DNA of 64,000 nucleotides from positions 620,001 through 684,000 of the forward strand of contig NZ_JACCAS010000002.1 in the NCBI RefSeq assembly GCF_013409255.1. The letters run 5' to 3'. The stretch is from Paraburkholderia bryophila. Lineage in GTDB: Bacteria; Pseudomonadota; Gammaproteobacteria; Burkholderiales; Burkholderiaceae. Both the position numbers and the translations under genes were made by a program. The notes beneath the pieces were generated by a model. The model did not search any database. It worked only from the letters and a program-made list of their open reading frames with translations, and was not told where the DNA came from. Numbering within the stretch: the stretch's first letter is position 1; each line of letters starts with the position of its first letter. Of the stretch, positions 39,431 through 49,455 are shown one piece after another.

Positions 39431-40435
39431 ATGAATCTGAATTCCCGCAGGCATCCTGTCGCCAGGAAAATCGTATCGATGTGCGTCGCGGCGTCGGCCG
39501 TGTGGTGTGCGAACGCGAGCCAGGCGGCCGATCAGCCGGTGGTCGGCCTGATCACCAAGACCGACACCAATCCGTTCTTCGTGAAGATGAAACAGGGCGC
39601 CGAAGCGGCCGCCGCCAAAGACGGCGCGAAGCTGATCACCGCCGCCGGCAAGTTCGACGGCGACAACGCGAGCCAGGTCACCGCGATCGAAAACATGATG
39701 ACAGCCGGCGCGAAAGCAATTCTGATCACGCCGAGCGACACCAAGGCCATCGTGCCGAGCATCAAGAAAGCGCGCGCCGCCGGCGTGATGGTGGTCGCGC
39801 TCGACACACCGACCGATCCGCAAGACGCCACCGACGCCCTGTTCGCCACCGACAACTTCAAGGCCGGTGTGCTGATCGGCAAGTATGCGAAGGCCGCGAT
39901 GAACGGCAAGCCGGCGAAGATCGCCACGCTCGACCTCGCGCCCGGCGTGTCGGTCGGCGTGCTGCGTCATAACGGCTTCCTGGAAGGCTTCGGCGTGAAG
40001 GAAGGCGATGCGTCGATCGTCTGCAGCCAGGACACGCGCGGCGATCAGGCGAAAGGCCAGACGGCGATGGAAAACTGCCTGCAGAAATCGCCCGATATCA
40101 ACGTGGTCTACACGATCAACGAACCGGCCGCGGCCGGCGCGTATCGCGCGTTGAAAGCGGCCGGCAAGGACAAGAGCGTGATGATCGTCTCGATCGACGG
40201 CGGCTGTGAAGGCGTGCGCAACGTGAAGGCGGGCGCGATCGCCGCGACCTCGCAGCAGTATCCGCTGAAGATGGCCTCGCTCGGCGTGACCGCGGGCGTG
40301 GACTACGCGAAGACCGGCAAGAAGGTTTCGGGCTATCAGGACACCGGCGTGACGCTGATCACCGACAAGCCGATGTCCGGCATCGACAGTAAAGACACCA
40401 GGTTCGGCCTCGACAACTGCTGGGGCAACAAGTAA
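39431..40435 (+). CDS. frcB: Fructose-type ABC transporter substrate-binding protein
   Basis: 334 residues. The signal peptide (KIVSMCVAASAVWCANASQA) is followed by a periplasmic-binding fold of the ribose/fructose type: VGLITKTDTNPFFVKMKQGA is close to Sinorhizobium FrcB, then ITPSDTKAIVPSIKKARAAG and NEPAAAGAYRALKAAGKD. It captures a monosaccharide, probably fructose, in the periplasm. First gene of a four-gene set with permease, ATPase and ROK regulator. A GGAGGAG ribosome site supports the start. Confidence 0.9.
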   Translation: MNLNSRRHPVARKIVSMCVAASAVWCANASQAADQPVVGLITKTDTNPFFVKMKQGAEAAAAKDGAKLITAAGKFDGDNASQVTAIENMMTAGAKAILITPSDTKAIVPSIKKARAAGVMVVALDTPTDPQDATDALFATDNFKAGVLIGKYAKAAMNGKPAKIATLDLAPGVSVGVLRHNGFLEGFGVKEGDASIVCSQDTRGDQAKGQTAMENCLQKSPDINVVYTINEPAAAGAYRALKAAGKDKSVMIVSIDGGCEGVRNVKAGAIAATSQQYPLKMASLGVTAGVDYAKTGKKVSGYQDTGVTLITDKPMSGIDSKDTRFGLDNCWGNK

Positions 40436-40531
40436 CGCGTACGGACCGGCGGCTCACCGTTGTACCGGCGGGCCGCCGCCGGATTTGCCGCGTGGCCCGT
40501 GCGCCACGCTCATGCATCGAGGATCTCCATC

Positions 40532-41518
40532 ATGTCGACTCCTTCCGCGCCTGCCAGCAATTCGCGCCACTTCGCCGACCGTTTGCCATCGCTGGCCGAA
40601 GTCGGCCCACTGATCGCACTGGTGCTCGCCTGCGCGTTCTTCATCTCGCAGAGCAACCGCTTCCTGTCGTTCCAGAACCTCTCGTTGATCCTGCAACAAA
40701 CCATGGTGGTCGCCGTCATCGCGATCGGCCAGACGCTGATCGTGCTGACCGGCGGCATCGACCTGTCGTGCGGCATGGTGATGGCGTTCGGCTCGATCAT
40801 CATGACCAAGTTCGCGGTCACGCTCGGCGTGCCGCCCGTGCTCGCGATTGTGTGCGGGGTTGCCGCGAGCGCCCTGTTCGGCGCGCTGAACGGCGTGCTG
40901 ATCACGCGCATCAAACTGCCCGCGTTCATCGTCACGTTGGGCACGTTGAATATCGCGTTCGCGCTCACGCAGATCTATTCGAACGCCGAGAGCGTGTCGA
41001 ATCTGCCGGACGCGATCATGTTCCTCGGCAACACCTTCAAGCTCGGCCCCGCGGATGTCACGTACGGCACGGTGCTCACGCTGCTCATGTATCTGGCCAC
41101 CTGGTTCGTGCTGCGCGACACGGTGCCCGGCCGGCATCTGTACGCGCTCGGCAATAACGCCGAGGCCGCGCGGCTGATGGGTCTGTCGTCGCAAAAGATC
41201 CTGCTGACCGTGTATTCGCTCGCAGGCGCGATCTACGGCATCGCCGCGCTGCTGTCGGTGTCGCGTACCGGCGTCGGCGATCCGCAGGCGGGGCAAACCG
41301 AGAACCTCGACAGCATTACCGCGGTCGTGCTCGGCGGCACGAGTCTGTTCGGCGGACGCGGTTCGATTGTCGGCACGCTGCTCGGCGCGTTGATCGTCGG
41401 CGTGTTCCGCAACGGTCTGACATTGATCGGCGTGTCCTCGGTCTACCAGGTGTTGATCACCGGCATGCTGGTGATTCTCGCGGTGGCGGCGGACAAACTT
41501 TCTCATCGTCGCGGTTGA
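40532..41518 (+). CDS. frcC: Fructose-type ABC transporter permease
   Basis: 328 residues from MSTPSAPASNSRHFADRLPS at 40532, with a GAGGATC site before the start. A RbsC-like permease with 8-10 membrane segments: GQTLIVLTGGIDLSCGMVMA and NAEAARLMGLSSQKILLTVY are family signatures, ending VYQVLITGMLVILAVAADKL. It forms the membrane channel with FrcA and FrcB. Confidence 0.93.
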   Translation: MSTPSAPASNSRHFADRLPSLAEVGPLIALVLACAFFISQSNRFLSFQNLSLILQQTMVVAVIAIGQTLIVLTGGIDLSCGMVMAFGSIIMTKFAVTLGVPPVLAIVCGVAASALFGALNGVLITRIKLPAFIVTLGTLNIAFALTQIYSNAESVSNLPDAIMFLGNTFKLGPADVTYGTVLTLLMYLATWFVLRDTVPGRHLYALGNNAEAARLMGLSSQKILLTVYSLAGAIYGIAALLSVSRTGVGDPQAGQTENLDSITAVVLGGTSLFGGRGSIVGTLLGALIVGVFRNGLTLIGVSSVYQVLITGMLVILAVAADKLSHRRG

Positions 41519-41538
41519 GCATTCAAAAGGAGCCCGTC

Positions 41539-42336
41539 ATGTCGACCCCTACTTCTGCTTCTACCGCGATGCCGGTTCTTCAGGCGCGTGGTCTCGTCAA
41601 ACGCTACGGCAACGTGACCGCGCTCGACGGTTGCGATTTCGAAGTGATGCCCGGTGAAATTCTCGCGGTGATCGGCGATAACGGCGCGGGTAAATCGTCG
41701 TTGATCAAGGCGCTTTCCGGCGCCACGGTGCCGGATGAAGGCGAGATCCTGCTCGACGGCAAGCCGGTCAAATTCCGCAGTCCGCTGGATGCCCGCGCGC
41801 AAGGCATCGAAACCGTATACCAGGAACTCGCGGTGGCGCCGGCCATGAGCATCGCCGAAAACCTGTTCCTCGCGCGTGAATTGGTGAAGCCGGGCTGGCG
41901 CGGCTCGATCTTCAAGATGATCGACAAACGCCGCATGCTCGAAGAAGCGACCGCGCATATGAAGGACCTGCAGATCGGTATCCGCTCGATGCGCCAGGCG
42001 GTCGAAACGCTCTCGGGCGGTCAACGCCAGGGCGTTGCCGTGGCGCGCAGCGCGGCGTTCGCTCGGCACGTGGTGATTCTCGACGAGCCCACCGCCGCGC
42101 TCGGCGTGAAGGAAGGCAACATGGTGCTCGAACTGATCCGCCGTGTGCGCGAACGCGGCCTGCCGGTGATCCTGATCAGCCACAACATGCCGCACGTGTT
42201 CGAGGTGGCCGACCGCATCCATATCCAGCGCCTCGGGCGGCGCGCCGCGCTCGTCAATACGAAAGACGTGCACATGTCCGAGGCCGTGGCGATCATGACG
42301 GGCGCCAAGGAAGCCGACGTCAAGGCGATCGCATGA
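41539..42336 (+). CDS. frcA: Fructose-type ABC transporter ATPase
   Basis: 265 residues from MSTPTSASTAMPVLQARGLV, preceded by AAAAGGAG. It is a single ATPase domain, as in FrcA, rather than the double RbsA type. Walker A is GDNGAGKSSL, the signature LSGGQRQGVAVARS and Walker B HVVILDEPTAALG, with the switch His in ILISHNMPHVFEVADR. It drives uptake through FrcC and lies 20 nt after the permease gene. Confidence 0.93.
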   Translation: MSTPTSASTAMPVLQARGLVKRYGNVTALDGCDFEVMPGEILAVIGDNGAGKSSLIKALSGATVPDEGEILLDGKPVKFRSPLDARAQGIETVYQELAVAPAMSIAENLFLARELVKPGWRGSIFKMIDKRRMLEEATAHMKDLQIGIRSMRQAVETLSGGQRQGVAVARSAAFARHVVILDEPTAALGVKEGNMVLELIRRVRERGLPVILISHNMPHVFEVADRIHIQRLGRRAALVNTKDVHMSEAVAIMTGAKEADVKAIA

Positions 42337-42367
42337 CGCCGGCCTCCTGCTGAACGGCGTCCCGGCC

Positions 42368-43603
42368 ATGGATACCACCGGCGCCCGCTCGCCTCTCAAA
42401 CGCACGGTCGGCTCGAATCAGGTCGGCATGCGGCAGTTCAACGAGCGGATCGTGCTGCAGGCGATCCGCCTGCACGGACCGCTGCCGAAGGCCGACGTCG
42501 GCCGCCTGACGCGACTGTCGATGCAGACGGTGTCGATGATCGTCGACCGTCTGATCGACGACGGCCTGCTCGAAAAGCACGCGCGGGTGCGCGGCCGGAT
42601 CGGCCAGCCGTCCGTGCCGATCGCGTTGCGCGCGGACGGCGCGTACACCATCGGTATCAAGGTGGGACGCCGCAGTCTCGACGTGCTGGCGATGGATTTC
42701 GCGGGCCACGTGGTGTGTCGCGACGTTTTCGAATACGCATACCCCGATCCGCGCACGCTGTTTCCTGCGCTCGAAAGCAAACTGGCGCGCGTGAACCAGA
42801 CGCTCGGCGCGAAGGCCAGCAAAGTGGTCGGCGTGGGCGTGGCGGCGCCGCTGTGGCTCGGCGGCTGGCGCGATTTTCTCGGCGCGCCGCCCGACGCGCT
42901 GGACGCCTGGCACGAGATCGATCTGCGCACGCGCATCGCCGCGATGACCGGATTGCCCGTCGAGTTCGCGAAGGACACCACAGCCGCCTGCGCCGCCGAA
43001 CTCGTGATGGGCCAGGGCCGCGGCATTCACAATTTTCTGTATCTGTTCGTCGGGACTTTTATCGGCGGCGGGCTCGTGATCGACGGACGCTTGCATAGCG
43101 GGCCGCACGATAACGCAGGCGCGGTTGGGTCGATTCCACTCGGCGGCAGCGGAGGCAGTGGCGCGCGCAAGCCCGCGCGACAACTATTGCACGCAGCGTC
43201 GGGCTTCGTGCTGGAAAAACTGTTGAGCGACGCGGGCGCACCGGCCGCCGCCGCGCATGATCATCGCGCGCTGTCGCCGGAACTGTGGCGGCATACCGAG
43301 CAATGGCTCGATAGTGCGTGCCCTGCCATGGCCAACGCGCTGACCAATGCGGCCGCGTTGCTCGATCTCGATGCCGTGGTGATCGACGGTGAATTCGATC
43401 GGCAACTGGTGCGGGAAATCATTCGCCGTACCGAACGCGTGCTCGATCGTTTCGAGTGGGAAGGCATGGTGCGCCCGCAACTACTGGAAGGCGCGATCGG
43501 CGCGGATGCACGAGCGATGGGCGGCGCAATTTTGCCGCTCTACGCGCACTTCGCGCCGGTGCATGAATTGTTTCTTAAACCGGCGGCGGATACGGGTTAT
43601 TAA
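42368..43603 (+). CDS. ROK-family regulator of the frc operon
   Basis: 411 residues. An N-terminal winged helix (about 20-80, HGPLPKADVGRLTRLSMQTV) is followed by a ROK domain (GIKVGRRSLDVLAMDFAGHV, GVGVAAPLWLGGWRDFL, KDTTAACAAELVMGQGRG, FLYLFVGTFIGGGLVIDGRL). The winged helix marks it as a regulator rather than a sugar kinase. In rhizobia the frc operon is led by a similar ROK regulator, FrcR; here it is last, 31 nt after frcA. A large hairpin overlaps its stop codon. Confidence 0.9.
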   Translation: MDTTGARSPLKRTVGSNQVGMRQFNERIVLQAIRLHGPLPKADVGRLTRLSMQTVSMIVDRLIDDGLLEKHARVRGRIGQPSVPIALRADGAYTIGIKVGRRSLDVLAMDFAGHVVCRDVFEYAYPDPRTLFPALESKLARVNQTLGAKASKVVGVGVAAPLWLGGWRDFLGAPPDALDAWHEIDLRTRIAAMTGLPVEFAKDTTAACAAELVMGQGRGIHNFLYLFVGTFIGGGLVIDGRLHSGPHDNAGAVGSIPLGGSGGSGARKPARQLLHAASGFVLEKLLSDAGAPAAAAHDHRALSPELWRHTEQWLDSACPAMANALTNAAALLDLDAVVIDGEFDRQLVREIIRRTERVLDRFEWEGMVRPQLLEGAIGADARAMGGAILPLYAHFAPVHELFLKPAADTGY

Positions 43604-43616
43604 GCGCCGCCGGTTT
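43577..43616 (+). terminator. Hairpin overlapping the end of the ROK gene
   Basis: Perfect 12-bp arms AAACCGGCGGCG / CGCCGCCGGTTT with a 16-nt loop span the stop codon at 43601-43603. The GC stem closing in TTT fits a weak intrinsic terminator for the frc operon, and it could also serve the convergent GT51 gene ending at 43640. Confidence 0.55.
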
Positions 43617-43639
43617 CTCTAAAGCGCTTGCAGATAGGC

Positions 43640-46600
43640 TTATTCCGCGGCCACCTTCGTGGCGGTCACGGCGGTCTTCACCGGCGCTTTCTCCAGCAGC
43701 GGCTGCAACACCGGCGCCAGCGACTTCAGCAATTGCACCGACAGCGCACTGGTGAATTCATAATGCGCGGCATACGGTTCATGCACATACGCGGTCAACG
43801 TACCGTAGAACCGATCGCCCATGACGAACACGAAAGTCGCACTGCGGTTCACCTTGCGCGACTCGATCAACCGCGCGCCTTTGGCAAACACATTGAAGCG
43901 CTGATCGCCGGTTCCTGTCTTGCCGTACACCTCGAGCGTCTGGCCGTTGGGGAAGGTCATCCCTTGCGCGAGACGCTTCGCTGTGCCGCCCAGCACGACG
44001 TCACGCAATAGCACTTTCACCACGCCCGCGATTTCCGGCGATACCTGCTGTTGCGGCGCCACCGCCGCGCGCTGGAAATGCGTTTCGTACGGCGTGTCTT
44101 TCGCGAAGTCGATTTGCGTGAGGCTCTCGGTCGGCAATTTATTGCCGTCGCTGGCAATCACGCCGATCAGTTGCGCGAGCGCGGCAGGCCGGTCTCCCGA
44201 TGCGCCAATCGCCGCGGCATACGAAGGCGTCAGGTTCGAAAACGGATAGCCGAGCGCCTGCCACGATTTGCCGATCGCCTCGTACGCGCGCAGTTCGACC
44301 ATCCGCTTGATACGGCGATCCTGGGTTGCGTGGTAACGCGTCTTGAAGAGCCATGAATAAGTCGACAGACGCACGTCGCGGCTCGCGCTCTGCATCTGGC
44401 TCAACGTGGCGTCGGGATGCTGGCGCAGATAGTTGAGCGTCCACAGTTCAAGCGGATGTACGCTCGCGATATAGCCGCGGTCGTTCAGATTGAAGCGGTC
44501 CACCGCGTACTTCGCGTACAGGTTCGCGAGGTCCTCATCGTCCAGCACCGAGGCGGCCGGCGTGTTCTTCAGCGCTTCGCGCATCTTCGCGTTGAACCAC
44601 GCGTTCGACTCGTCCGGCGCGACGCTGCGCAACACGGTCGCGATCTTGGGCGGCGATTTGCGCACGCCGAGCAGCAGCAACGCGAGCGCCTGATCGGGAT
44701 TCTTGTCGTGGTACTTCGTATAGAAACGCCCGAGATAGACGCGGCTCTCCTGATCGGCGAATTGCGTCAGATACTGTTTGCGGACGGCCGGGTCGTCCAG
44801 CCATTGCGATGACGGCCCCGTGGTCTGCACCATCTCATAGTGGACGATGTCGCGCATCAGCCGCACGAACACCAGGTTCACCGAATGCTGGAACGCGCGG
44901 TGTACGGTGAGGATGCGGCTGTTGTCGTCGGATTCGAAGTTGTTGAAGGTTTGCGCGCCGCCGCCTGTGTAGAACGTTTCGCCCGGATTCGCCGAGTATT
45001 TGCGCTCCACCGCCGCATCGAGCATGGGTTGCAGCGAGCGGTCGGCGGTGTGCGTCAGATAGTCGAGCGCCCAACGCGTGAGCTGGTCGTTCGGATCGGG
45101 TTTGACCGCTTTCAGTTCCGCGTTGCTCAACGGTGCATAACGCGTATGCAGATCGGAGACGATCTGCAAATACGTGACGACGGTTCGCAGTTTCGCGGTG
45201 GAACCCAGATTCAGCCGCGCGCCGGAATTGATGTCGAACGGCTGGTTGACGCTGTCGGTTTGCACGCGCACGAGGTTCGCGCCGCCAGTACGTTCGAACA
45301 GCGTGAAGCTGTAGGTGATTCTCGACGGATCGTCCGCCGGCCGCAGCATTTCGAAGCCGACCAGACCCGCGGCCTTGGCGCCGTCGCGCGTGCCGGCAGC
45401 AGCAAGCCGTTCGCTCACGGCCTGCTGCACGGCATTGTTCAGCGTGCCCGTGGCTTGCAGGTCGAGACGGTCGAGTTCGTAGAAACTCGGCACGCCGAGC
45501 GCGGCCAATAGATGCGAGCGCATCGACGTGATGGCCTTGCGCGAGACAAAAGAGTCCGCGTTCGGCGTGCCATGCGGCGTGCGATGCAACTCGACCCGCG
45601 CGGACAGTGCGGCATCGCGCAGCGGCATCGATACGACGCCGCCGCTCGCGAGTAAGCGCAGATAACTATCGGTCAACTGTTCGAGCTGGTCGTAGCCGTG
45701 ATGCAGAAAATACGACGGCGCGCGTTGCGCGATCATCAGCGACAGCACCTGCCTGAACGCCACACCCTGCTCCGGCAAATTCGCCTCAGTGGAAGGCGCT
45801 TTGAGAATACGGTTGACGTCGTTGAAATCGCGTCCGTACCAGGCGGCGAGACCGTCGCCGATCCCGTTGATTTCGCCGATCCCCGGCTGGGCGGCAAGCG
45901 GCACCGAATTCAGGTAATGCACGACGATCTGCCGGCGCGCGGGCAGCGTCTGCGGGCCGCCCAGATACGCACGCACCGAAGCGGACGCGATTTGCCGCAA
46001 CTTCTCCGGCGGCGTCGCCGTGCGCCCGCCCGCCGAGTGACGGAATTTCTCGATCTGCGTGGCGAGCGTGCTGCCGCCGGGCGTCGACTGATGATGGTTG
46101 AACACGCGCGCGCCTTGATCGACCAGCGCGCGGCTGAAGCGTCCCCAGTCGATCGCCGGGTTGCGATTCGGCTGATCGGGATCGAGCAGATAGCGGTCTT
46201 CGATGAACAACAACGAATTGACGACCAGCGGCGGAATCGCGTCGAAATCGTCATAAACGCGGCCGGGAAACTGGGCGCCGAAAAGCGGCGCGCCGGTGCC
46301 GTCGAAGAGTTGCAAACCCGCCTGATCTTTCTCGGCGTACGGCAGGAACAGACCGTTATCCGATAACCACAGCATCCGGTCGGAATCGCGTGCCTGCGCG
46401 CTGATTTCAAACCCGCGTTGCAGCAGACGCTGCTGGATGGACGGCAGCAACGCGTAGCCGAGCCGGCTGTCGTACGGGCCCTGGTTTGCCTGAGGAAAAC
46501 GGATGGAATGACTTGGACCGTCGGCGACGGAAAAGCCCACGTCGCGAGTCAGTTCGGAGAGGTAGTGCGCCTGCAGCCGAGAGGTCTGAATCTCGATCTG

Positions 46601-46723
46601 ACAAAAGCGTACCGCGAATGCCAGCGCGAGCAGAAACGCCGCCGCCAGCACCCATTTGAACCACTTCCGAACAGGCGCCATGCCTGTTGCGCGAAACGGT
46701 AACCGAACCAGTGGCCGATTCAT
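43640..46723 (-). CDS. Bifunctional-type penicillin-binding protein (GT51 transglycosylase plus transpeptidase), unusually long
   Basis: 1027 residues from MNRPLVRLPFRATGMAPVRK, with GGGGAGAG upstream. An N-terminal membrane anchor lies at about 21-40. The GT51 domain has SLLFIEDRYLLDPDQPNRNP (catalytic Glu in the EDR motif) and GGSTLATQIEKFRH. The transpeptidase domain has the serine motif STAK (GSTAKLRT), SVN (FQHSVNLVFVRL) and KTG (YGKTGTGDQRF). It thus appears able both to polymerise and to cross-link peptidoglycan, although the middle region (about 560-800) is longer than in PBP1 proteins and I do not recognise a domain there. It stands alone between frc and the LysR gene. Confidence 0.88.
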   Translation of the reverse strand: MNRPLVRLPFRATGMAPVRKWFKWVLAAAFLLALAFAVRFCQIEIQTSRLQAHYLSELTRDVGFSVADGPSHSIRFPQANQGPYDSRLGYALLPSIQQRLLQRGFEISAQARDSDRMLWLSDNGLFLPYAEKDQAGLQLFDGTGAPLFGAQFPGRVYDDFDAIPPLVVNSLLFIEDRYLLDPDQPNRNPAIDWGRFSRALVDQGARVFNHHQSTPGGSTLATQIEKFRHSAGGRTATPPEKLRQIASASVRAYLGGPQTLPARRQIVVHYLNSVPLAAQPGIGEINGIGDGLAAWYGRDFNDVNRILKAPSTEANLPEQGVAFRQVLSLMIAQRAPSYFLHHGYDQLEQLTDSYLRLLASGGVVSMPLRDAALSARVELHRTPHGTPNADSFVSRKAITSMRSHLLAALGVPSFYELDRLDLQATGTLNNAVQQAVSERLAAAGTRDGAKAAGLVGFEMLRPADDPSRITYSFTLFERTGGANLVRVQTDSVNQPFDINSGARLNLGSTAKLRTVVTYLQIVSDLHTRYAPLSNAELKAVKPDPNDQLTRWALDYLTHTADRSLQPMLDAAVERKYSANPGETFYTGGGAQTFNNFESDDNSRILTVHRAFQHSVNLVFVRLMRDIVHYEMVQTTGPSSQWLDDPAVRKQYLTQFADQESRVYLGRFYTKYHDKNPDQALALLLLGVRKSPPKIATVLRSVAPDESNAWFNAKMREALKNTPAASVLDDEDLANLYAKYAVDRFNLNDRGYIASVHPLELWTLNYLRQHPDATLSQMQSASRDVRLSTYSWLFKTRYHATQDRRIKRMVELRAYEAIGKSWQALGYPFSNLTPSYAAAIGASGDRPAALAQLIGVIASDGNKLPTESLTQIDFAKDTPYETHFQRAAVAPQQQVSPEIAGVVKVLLRDVVLGGTAKRLAQGMTFPNGQTLEVYGKTGTGDQRFNVFAKGARLIESRKVNRSATFVFVMGDRFYGTLTAYVHEPYAAHYEFTSALSVQLLKSLAPVLQPLLEKAPVKTAVTATKVAAE

Positions 46724-46904
46724 GGTTGCTCTCCCCGACAGGGCGCCATGCTCTTGGATCTGGCGCACCTTCAAAGCAGTTTAGCGCGGAACCTGAAAGC
46801 GCGATCGGTACGGATTTACCCGAGAGTGTCGCGGCTACAACACCCTTCGCAAGACATGGCAGCGGGCCATTTGTCGTGAGATATTGAAAGTCTTTCGCAT
46901 GTCG

Positions 46905-46931
46905 AAAAACCGCCTTCTCAGGCGGTTTTTT
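46905..46931 (-). terminator. Intrinsic terminator of the LysR gene
   Basis: The hairpin AAAAACCGCCT...AGGCGGTTTTT overlaps the LysR stop codon at 46918-46920. On the minus strand a T run follows the stem (from AAAAA at 46905-46909). It also separates the gene from the PBP promoter. Confidence 0.8.
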
Positions 46932-47931
46932 GCTTTTGCGCCGCGTCTCGCCGGCGGCGTGCGCGCGCCGGCCGCTCGGGCTGTTCTTCGCGTAGCGCCT
47001 GCTCGGTTGTCTGGGCTTGCACCAGTTCGATAAACCGCTCCGCCGGCGGCGACAGCACGCCGCCTTTGCGCGTCACGATGCCGAACGTTTGCGACGGCGA
47101 TTTCAGCTTGACCGGCACGACGCGCAACATCTTCCGCGCGACGAACAACTCGGCGATCGCGGTCGGCAGCAACGAAACCAGCTCGGCACTGCTGTGCAGT
47201 AACGCGACTGTCACGAAAGTGGAAGCCGTTGAGATCGGGTTGTCGGGCATCTCGATGCCGGCCAGATCCATCTCGCGTTCGAGCAGCGCGTGCAACGGCA
47301 TATGCGAGGGGTACGTCACCCAGCGGTGACCCGCCAGATCGTGCAGCGTCACCTCCTTCCTCGGCAACGGTGGATGGCCATGCCCCACCACCACCGACAA
47401 CGGCTCGTCGCCGAGCGGACGATAGTGATACTTCGACGGATCGCCCGCTACTGCCGCCCGGCCGATCACCAGGTCGAGCCGCCCGTCGTCGAGTTGCTGC
47501 AGCATGCGCGCGCTGGTGTCTTCCACCACCTCGATCGACAGCCCCGGTTGCCCGGCATGCAATTGATTCAGTGCCGGCACCACGCACGCCGGAATCGCAC
47601 CCATGATCGCGCCGACCGCGAGACGTCCGCCGCGCCCGGAACGGATCTCGGCGACGTCCTGGCACAGCGCGGTGAGGTCGGTCGCCATCAGGCGCGCATA
47701 GCGGATCACGCAATGGCCGAGCGGGTTCGGAATCATGCCGCTCTTCGAGCGCTCGAAGAGCGGCGCCTCCAGCATCGCCTCCAGTTCCTGCAAGGCCTTG
47801 CTGGCGGCCGATTGCGTCATGGACATCGTGCCGGCGGCTTTGTGCAGCGACTTCTGGTCGTCGAGCGCGATCAGCAATTGCAGTTGCTTCATGCGCAGTT
47901 TCGACAACAGGACGTTCAGGGTGTCTTTCAT
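46918..47931 (-). CDS. LysR-family regulator (GbpR-like)
   Basis: 337 residues. The helix-turn-helix region is RMKQLQLLIALDDQKSLHKA, SMTQSAASKALQELEAMLEA. The substrate domain (VGAIMGAIPACVVPALNQLH, LDLVIGRAAVAGDPSKYHYR) resembles GbpR, the galactose/arabinose regulator of Azospirillum and Agrobacterium. It has a basic C-terminal tail (ARARRRRDAAQKQKTA). It is divergent from the sugar-acid dehydratase at 48084, so it most likely senses an L-arabinose or galactose-derived signal. Confidence 0.88.
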   Translation of the reverse strand: MKDTLNVLLSKLRMKQLQLLIALDDQKSLHKAAGTMSMTQSAASKALQELEAMLEAPLFERSKSGMIPNPLGHCVIRYARLMATDLTALCQDVAEIRSGRGGRLAVGAIMGAIPACVVPALNQLHAGQPGLSIEVVEDTSARMLQQLDDGRLDLVIGRAAVAGDPSKYHYRPLGDEPLSVVVGHGHPPLPRKEVTLHDLAGHRWVTYPSHMPLHALLEREMDLAGIEMPDNPISTASTFVTVALLHSSAELVSLLPTAIAELFVARKMLRVVPVKLKSPSQTFGIVTRKGGVLSPPAERFIELVQAQTTEQALREEQPERPARARRRRDAAQKQKTA

Positions 47932-48083
47932 GGCTTAAGGGCAAACCGCGACGTGGCGGGCTGTTCGCGGGTGAGTCGCAAAAGCGATCACAAGATGGAA
48001 ACAATTCAATATACCCGGGGTGCCCACCGCCGTATAGTCGGCGCCGGAGACATTCAAAACCCCTCTTCGAACGGACCGCCATC

Positions 48084-49016
48084 ATGAGCTCGACATCCCA
48101 ACCTGCCGCGTTGCGCGGCGTCTTCCCGGTCGTGCCAACCATTTTCGACGACGCCGGACGCCTCGACCTCGACGGCCAGAAACGCTGCATCGACTTCATG
48201 ATCGACGCCGGTTCGAACGGCCTGTGCATTCTCGCGAACTTCTCCGAACAGTTCGCCCTTTCCGACGACGAGCGCGACACGCTGATGCACCTCGCACTCG
48301 ACCATGTAGCGGGCCGCGTGCCGGTGATCGTCACGACCACGCATTTCAGCTCGCAGCAATGCGCCGAACGCAGCCAACGCGCGCAGCAGGCGGGCGCCGA
48401 GATGGTGATGATCATGCCGCCGTATCACGGCGCGACGATCCGCATCGGCGAGCGCGGTATCTATGAGTTCTACCGCACGGTGTCGGACGCGATCGATCTG
48501 CCGATCATGATCCAGGACGCGCCGGTCAGCGGCACCGCGTTGTCCGCGCCGTTTCTCGCTCGCATGGCGCGCGAGCTGGAACACGTGTCGTACTTCAAGA
48601 TCGAAGTGCCGCAAGCGGCGAACAAACTGCGCGAACTGATCGAGCTGGGCGGGGACGCGGTGGTGGGTCCGTGGGACGGTGAAGAAGCGATCACGCTGAT
48701 GGCCGATCTGGATGCGGGCGCAACCGGTTCGATGACAGGCGGCGGCTACGCGGACGGCATCCGTCTGATCGTCGACGCCTATGCGAGCGGCAAACCCGAG
48801 GCGGCGGCCGCGCATTATCAGCAGTGGCTGCCGCTGATCAACTACGAGAACCGTCAGGGCGGCCTCGCGTCGTGCAAGGCATTGATGAAAGAAGGCGGCG
48901 TGATTCAATCGGACGCGGTGCGTCATCCGCTGCCGCCCATGCATCCGGCCACGCGTGAAGGACTTCTGAAAGTCGCACGGCGGCTCGATCCATTGGTGCT
49001 GCGTTGGGGTCGCTGA
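48084..49016 (+). CDS. Probable L-2-keto-3-deoxyarabonate dehydratase (DapA/NAL family)
   Basis: 310 residues of a (beta/alpha)8 aldolase-class protein. The Schiff-base Lys172 lies in YFKIEVPQAANKLRELIELG. The opening RGVFPVVPTIFDDAGRLDLD and the stretch SNGLCILANFSEQFALSDDE closely resemble Azospirillum L-KDA dehydratase, which makes alpha-ketoglutarate semialdehyde in the non-phosphorylating L-arabinose path. The other enzymes of that path are not in the window. The divergent GbpR-like LysR regulator supports a pentose/galactose link. A general dihydrodipicolinate synthase role is unlikely. Confidence 0.78.
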   Translation: MSSTSQPAALRGVFPVVPTIFDDAGRLDLDGQKRCIDFMIDAGSNGLCILANFSEQFALSDDERDTLMHLALDHVAGRVPVIVTTTHFSSQQCAERSQRAQQAGAEMVMIMPPYHGATIRIGERGIYEFYRTVSDAIDLPIMIQDAPVSGTALSAPFLARMARELEHVSYFKIEVPQAANKLRELIELGGDAVVGPWDGEEAITLMADLDAGATGSMTGGGYADGIRLIVDAYASGKPEAAAAHYQQWLPLINYENRQGGLASCKALMKEGGVIQSDAVRHPLPPMHPATREGLLKVARRLDPLVLRWGR

Positions 49017-49455
49017 CGCGCTTGCGTCGATTGAAAATCGGTTGAGAAGTCGGTTGAAAAAACCAACCCACCCATTCCGGTCCGGACGGTTGCCGATTCA
49101 ACGATCGACCACCCTCCGGACCTGTCGGGAATGAGCCCGGCTTCCCCGTACAACGTTCAACACGCCCGCGACGCGTTATCTGTCCTGCATCGCTTGGCTC
49201 CATTGCCGGCCGTTCACCCAGGCTCGTACAACGGCCCTACCCTCCCTGCACACGCACCCCGTGTCCCAACTGCCCGGCGCTCACACGTGCCGCGCCGGCC
49301 TTGTCCATCATGATGCCGACGCCCGCAGCCCCGGGCTCTGCAGCCATATACGCGGAGCACGCCGTAATGGATGCACGCGCCCGCAAAAAAAACCCGCATA
49401 TAAGACAGCGGCGAAATTGAGTAACATAGGCGCGCACGCCAACCTATCTCTTTCC
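49017..49455. other. Intergenic region upstream of ECF sigma gene
   Basis: 439 nt in which I see no real gene: the open frames here lack family sequence and a ribosome site. It should contain the ECF-operon promoter. An A-run (AAAAAAAA near 49387) and an AT-rich patch lie just before the sigma gene. Confidence 0.5.

Noticed and set aside
48084..49016. Dihydrodipicolinate synthase (dapA)
   Set aside because: Same fold, but sequence and LysR neighbour fit the L-2-keto-3-deoxyarabonate dehydratase group better.
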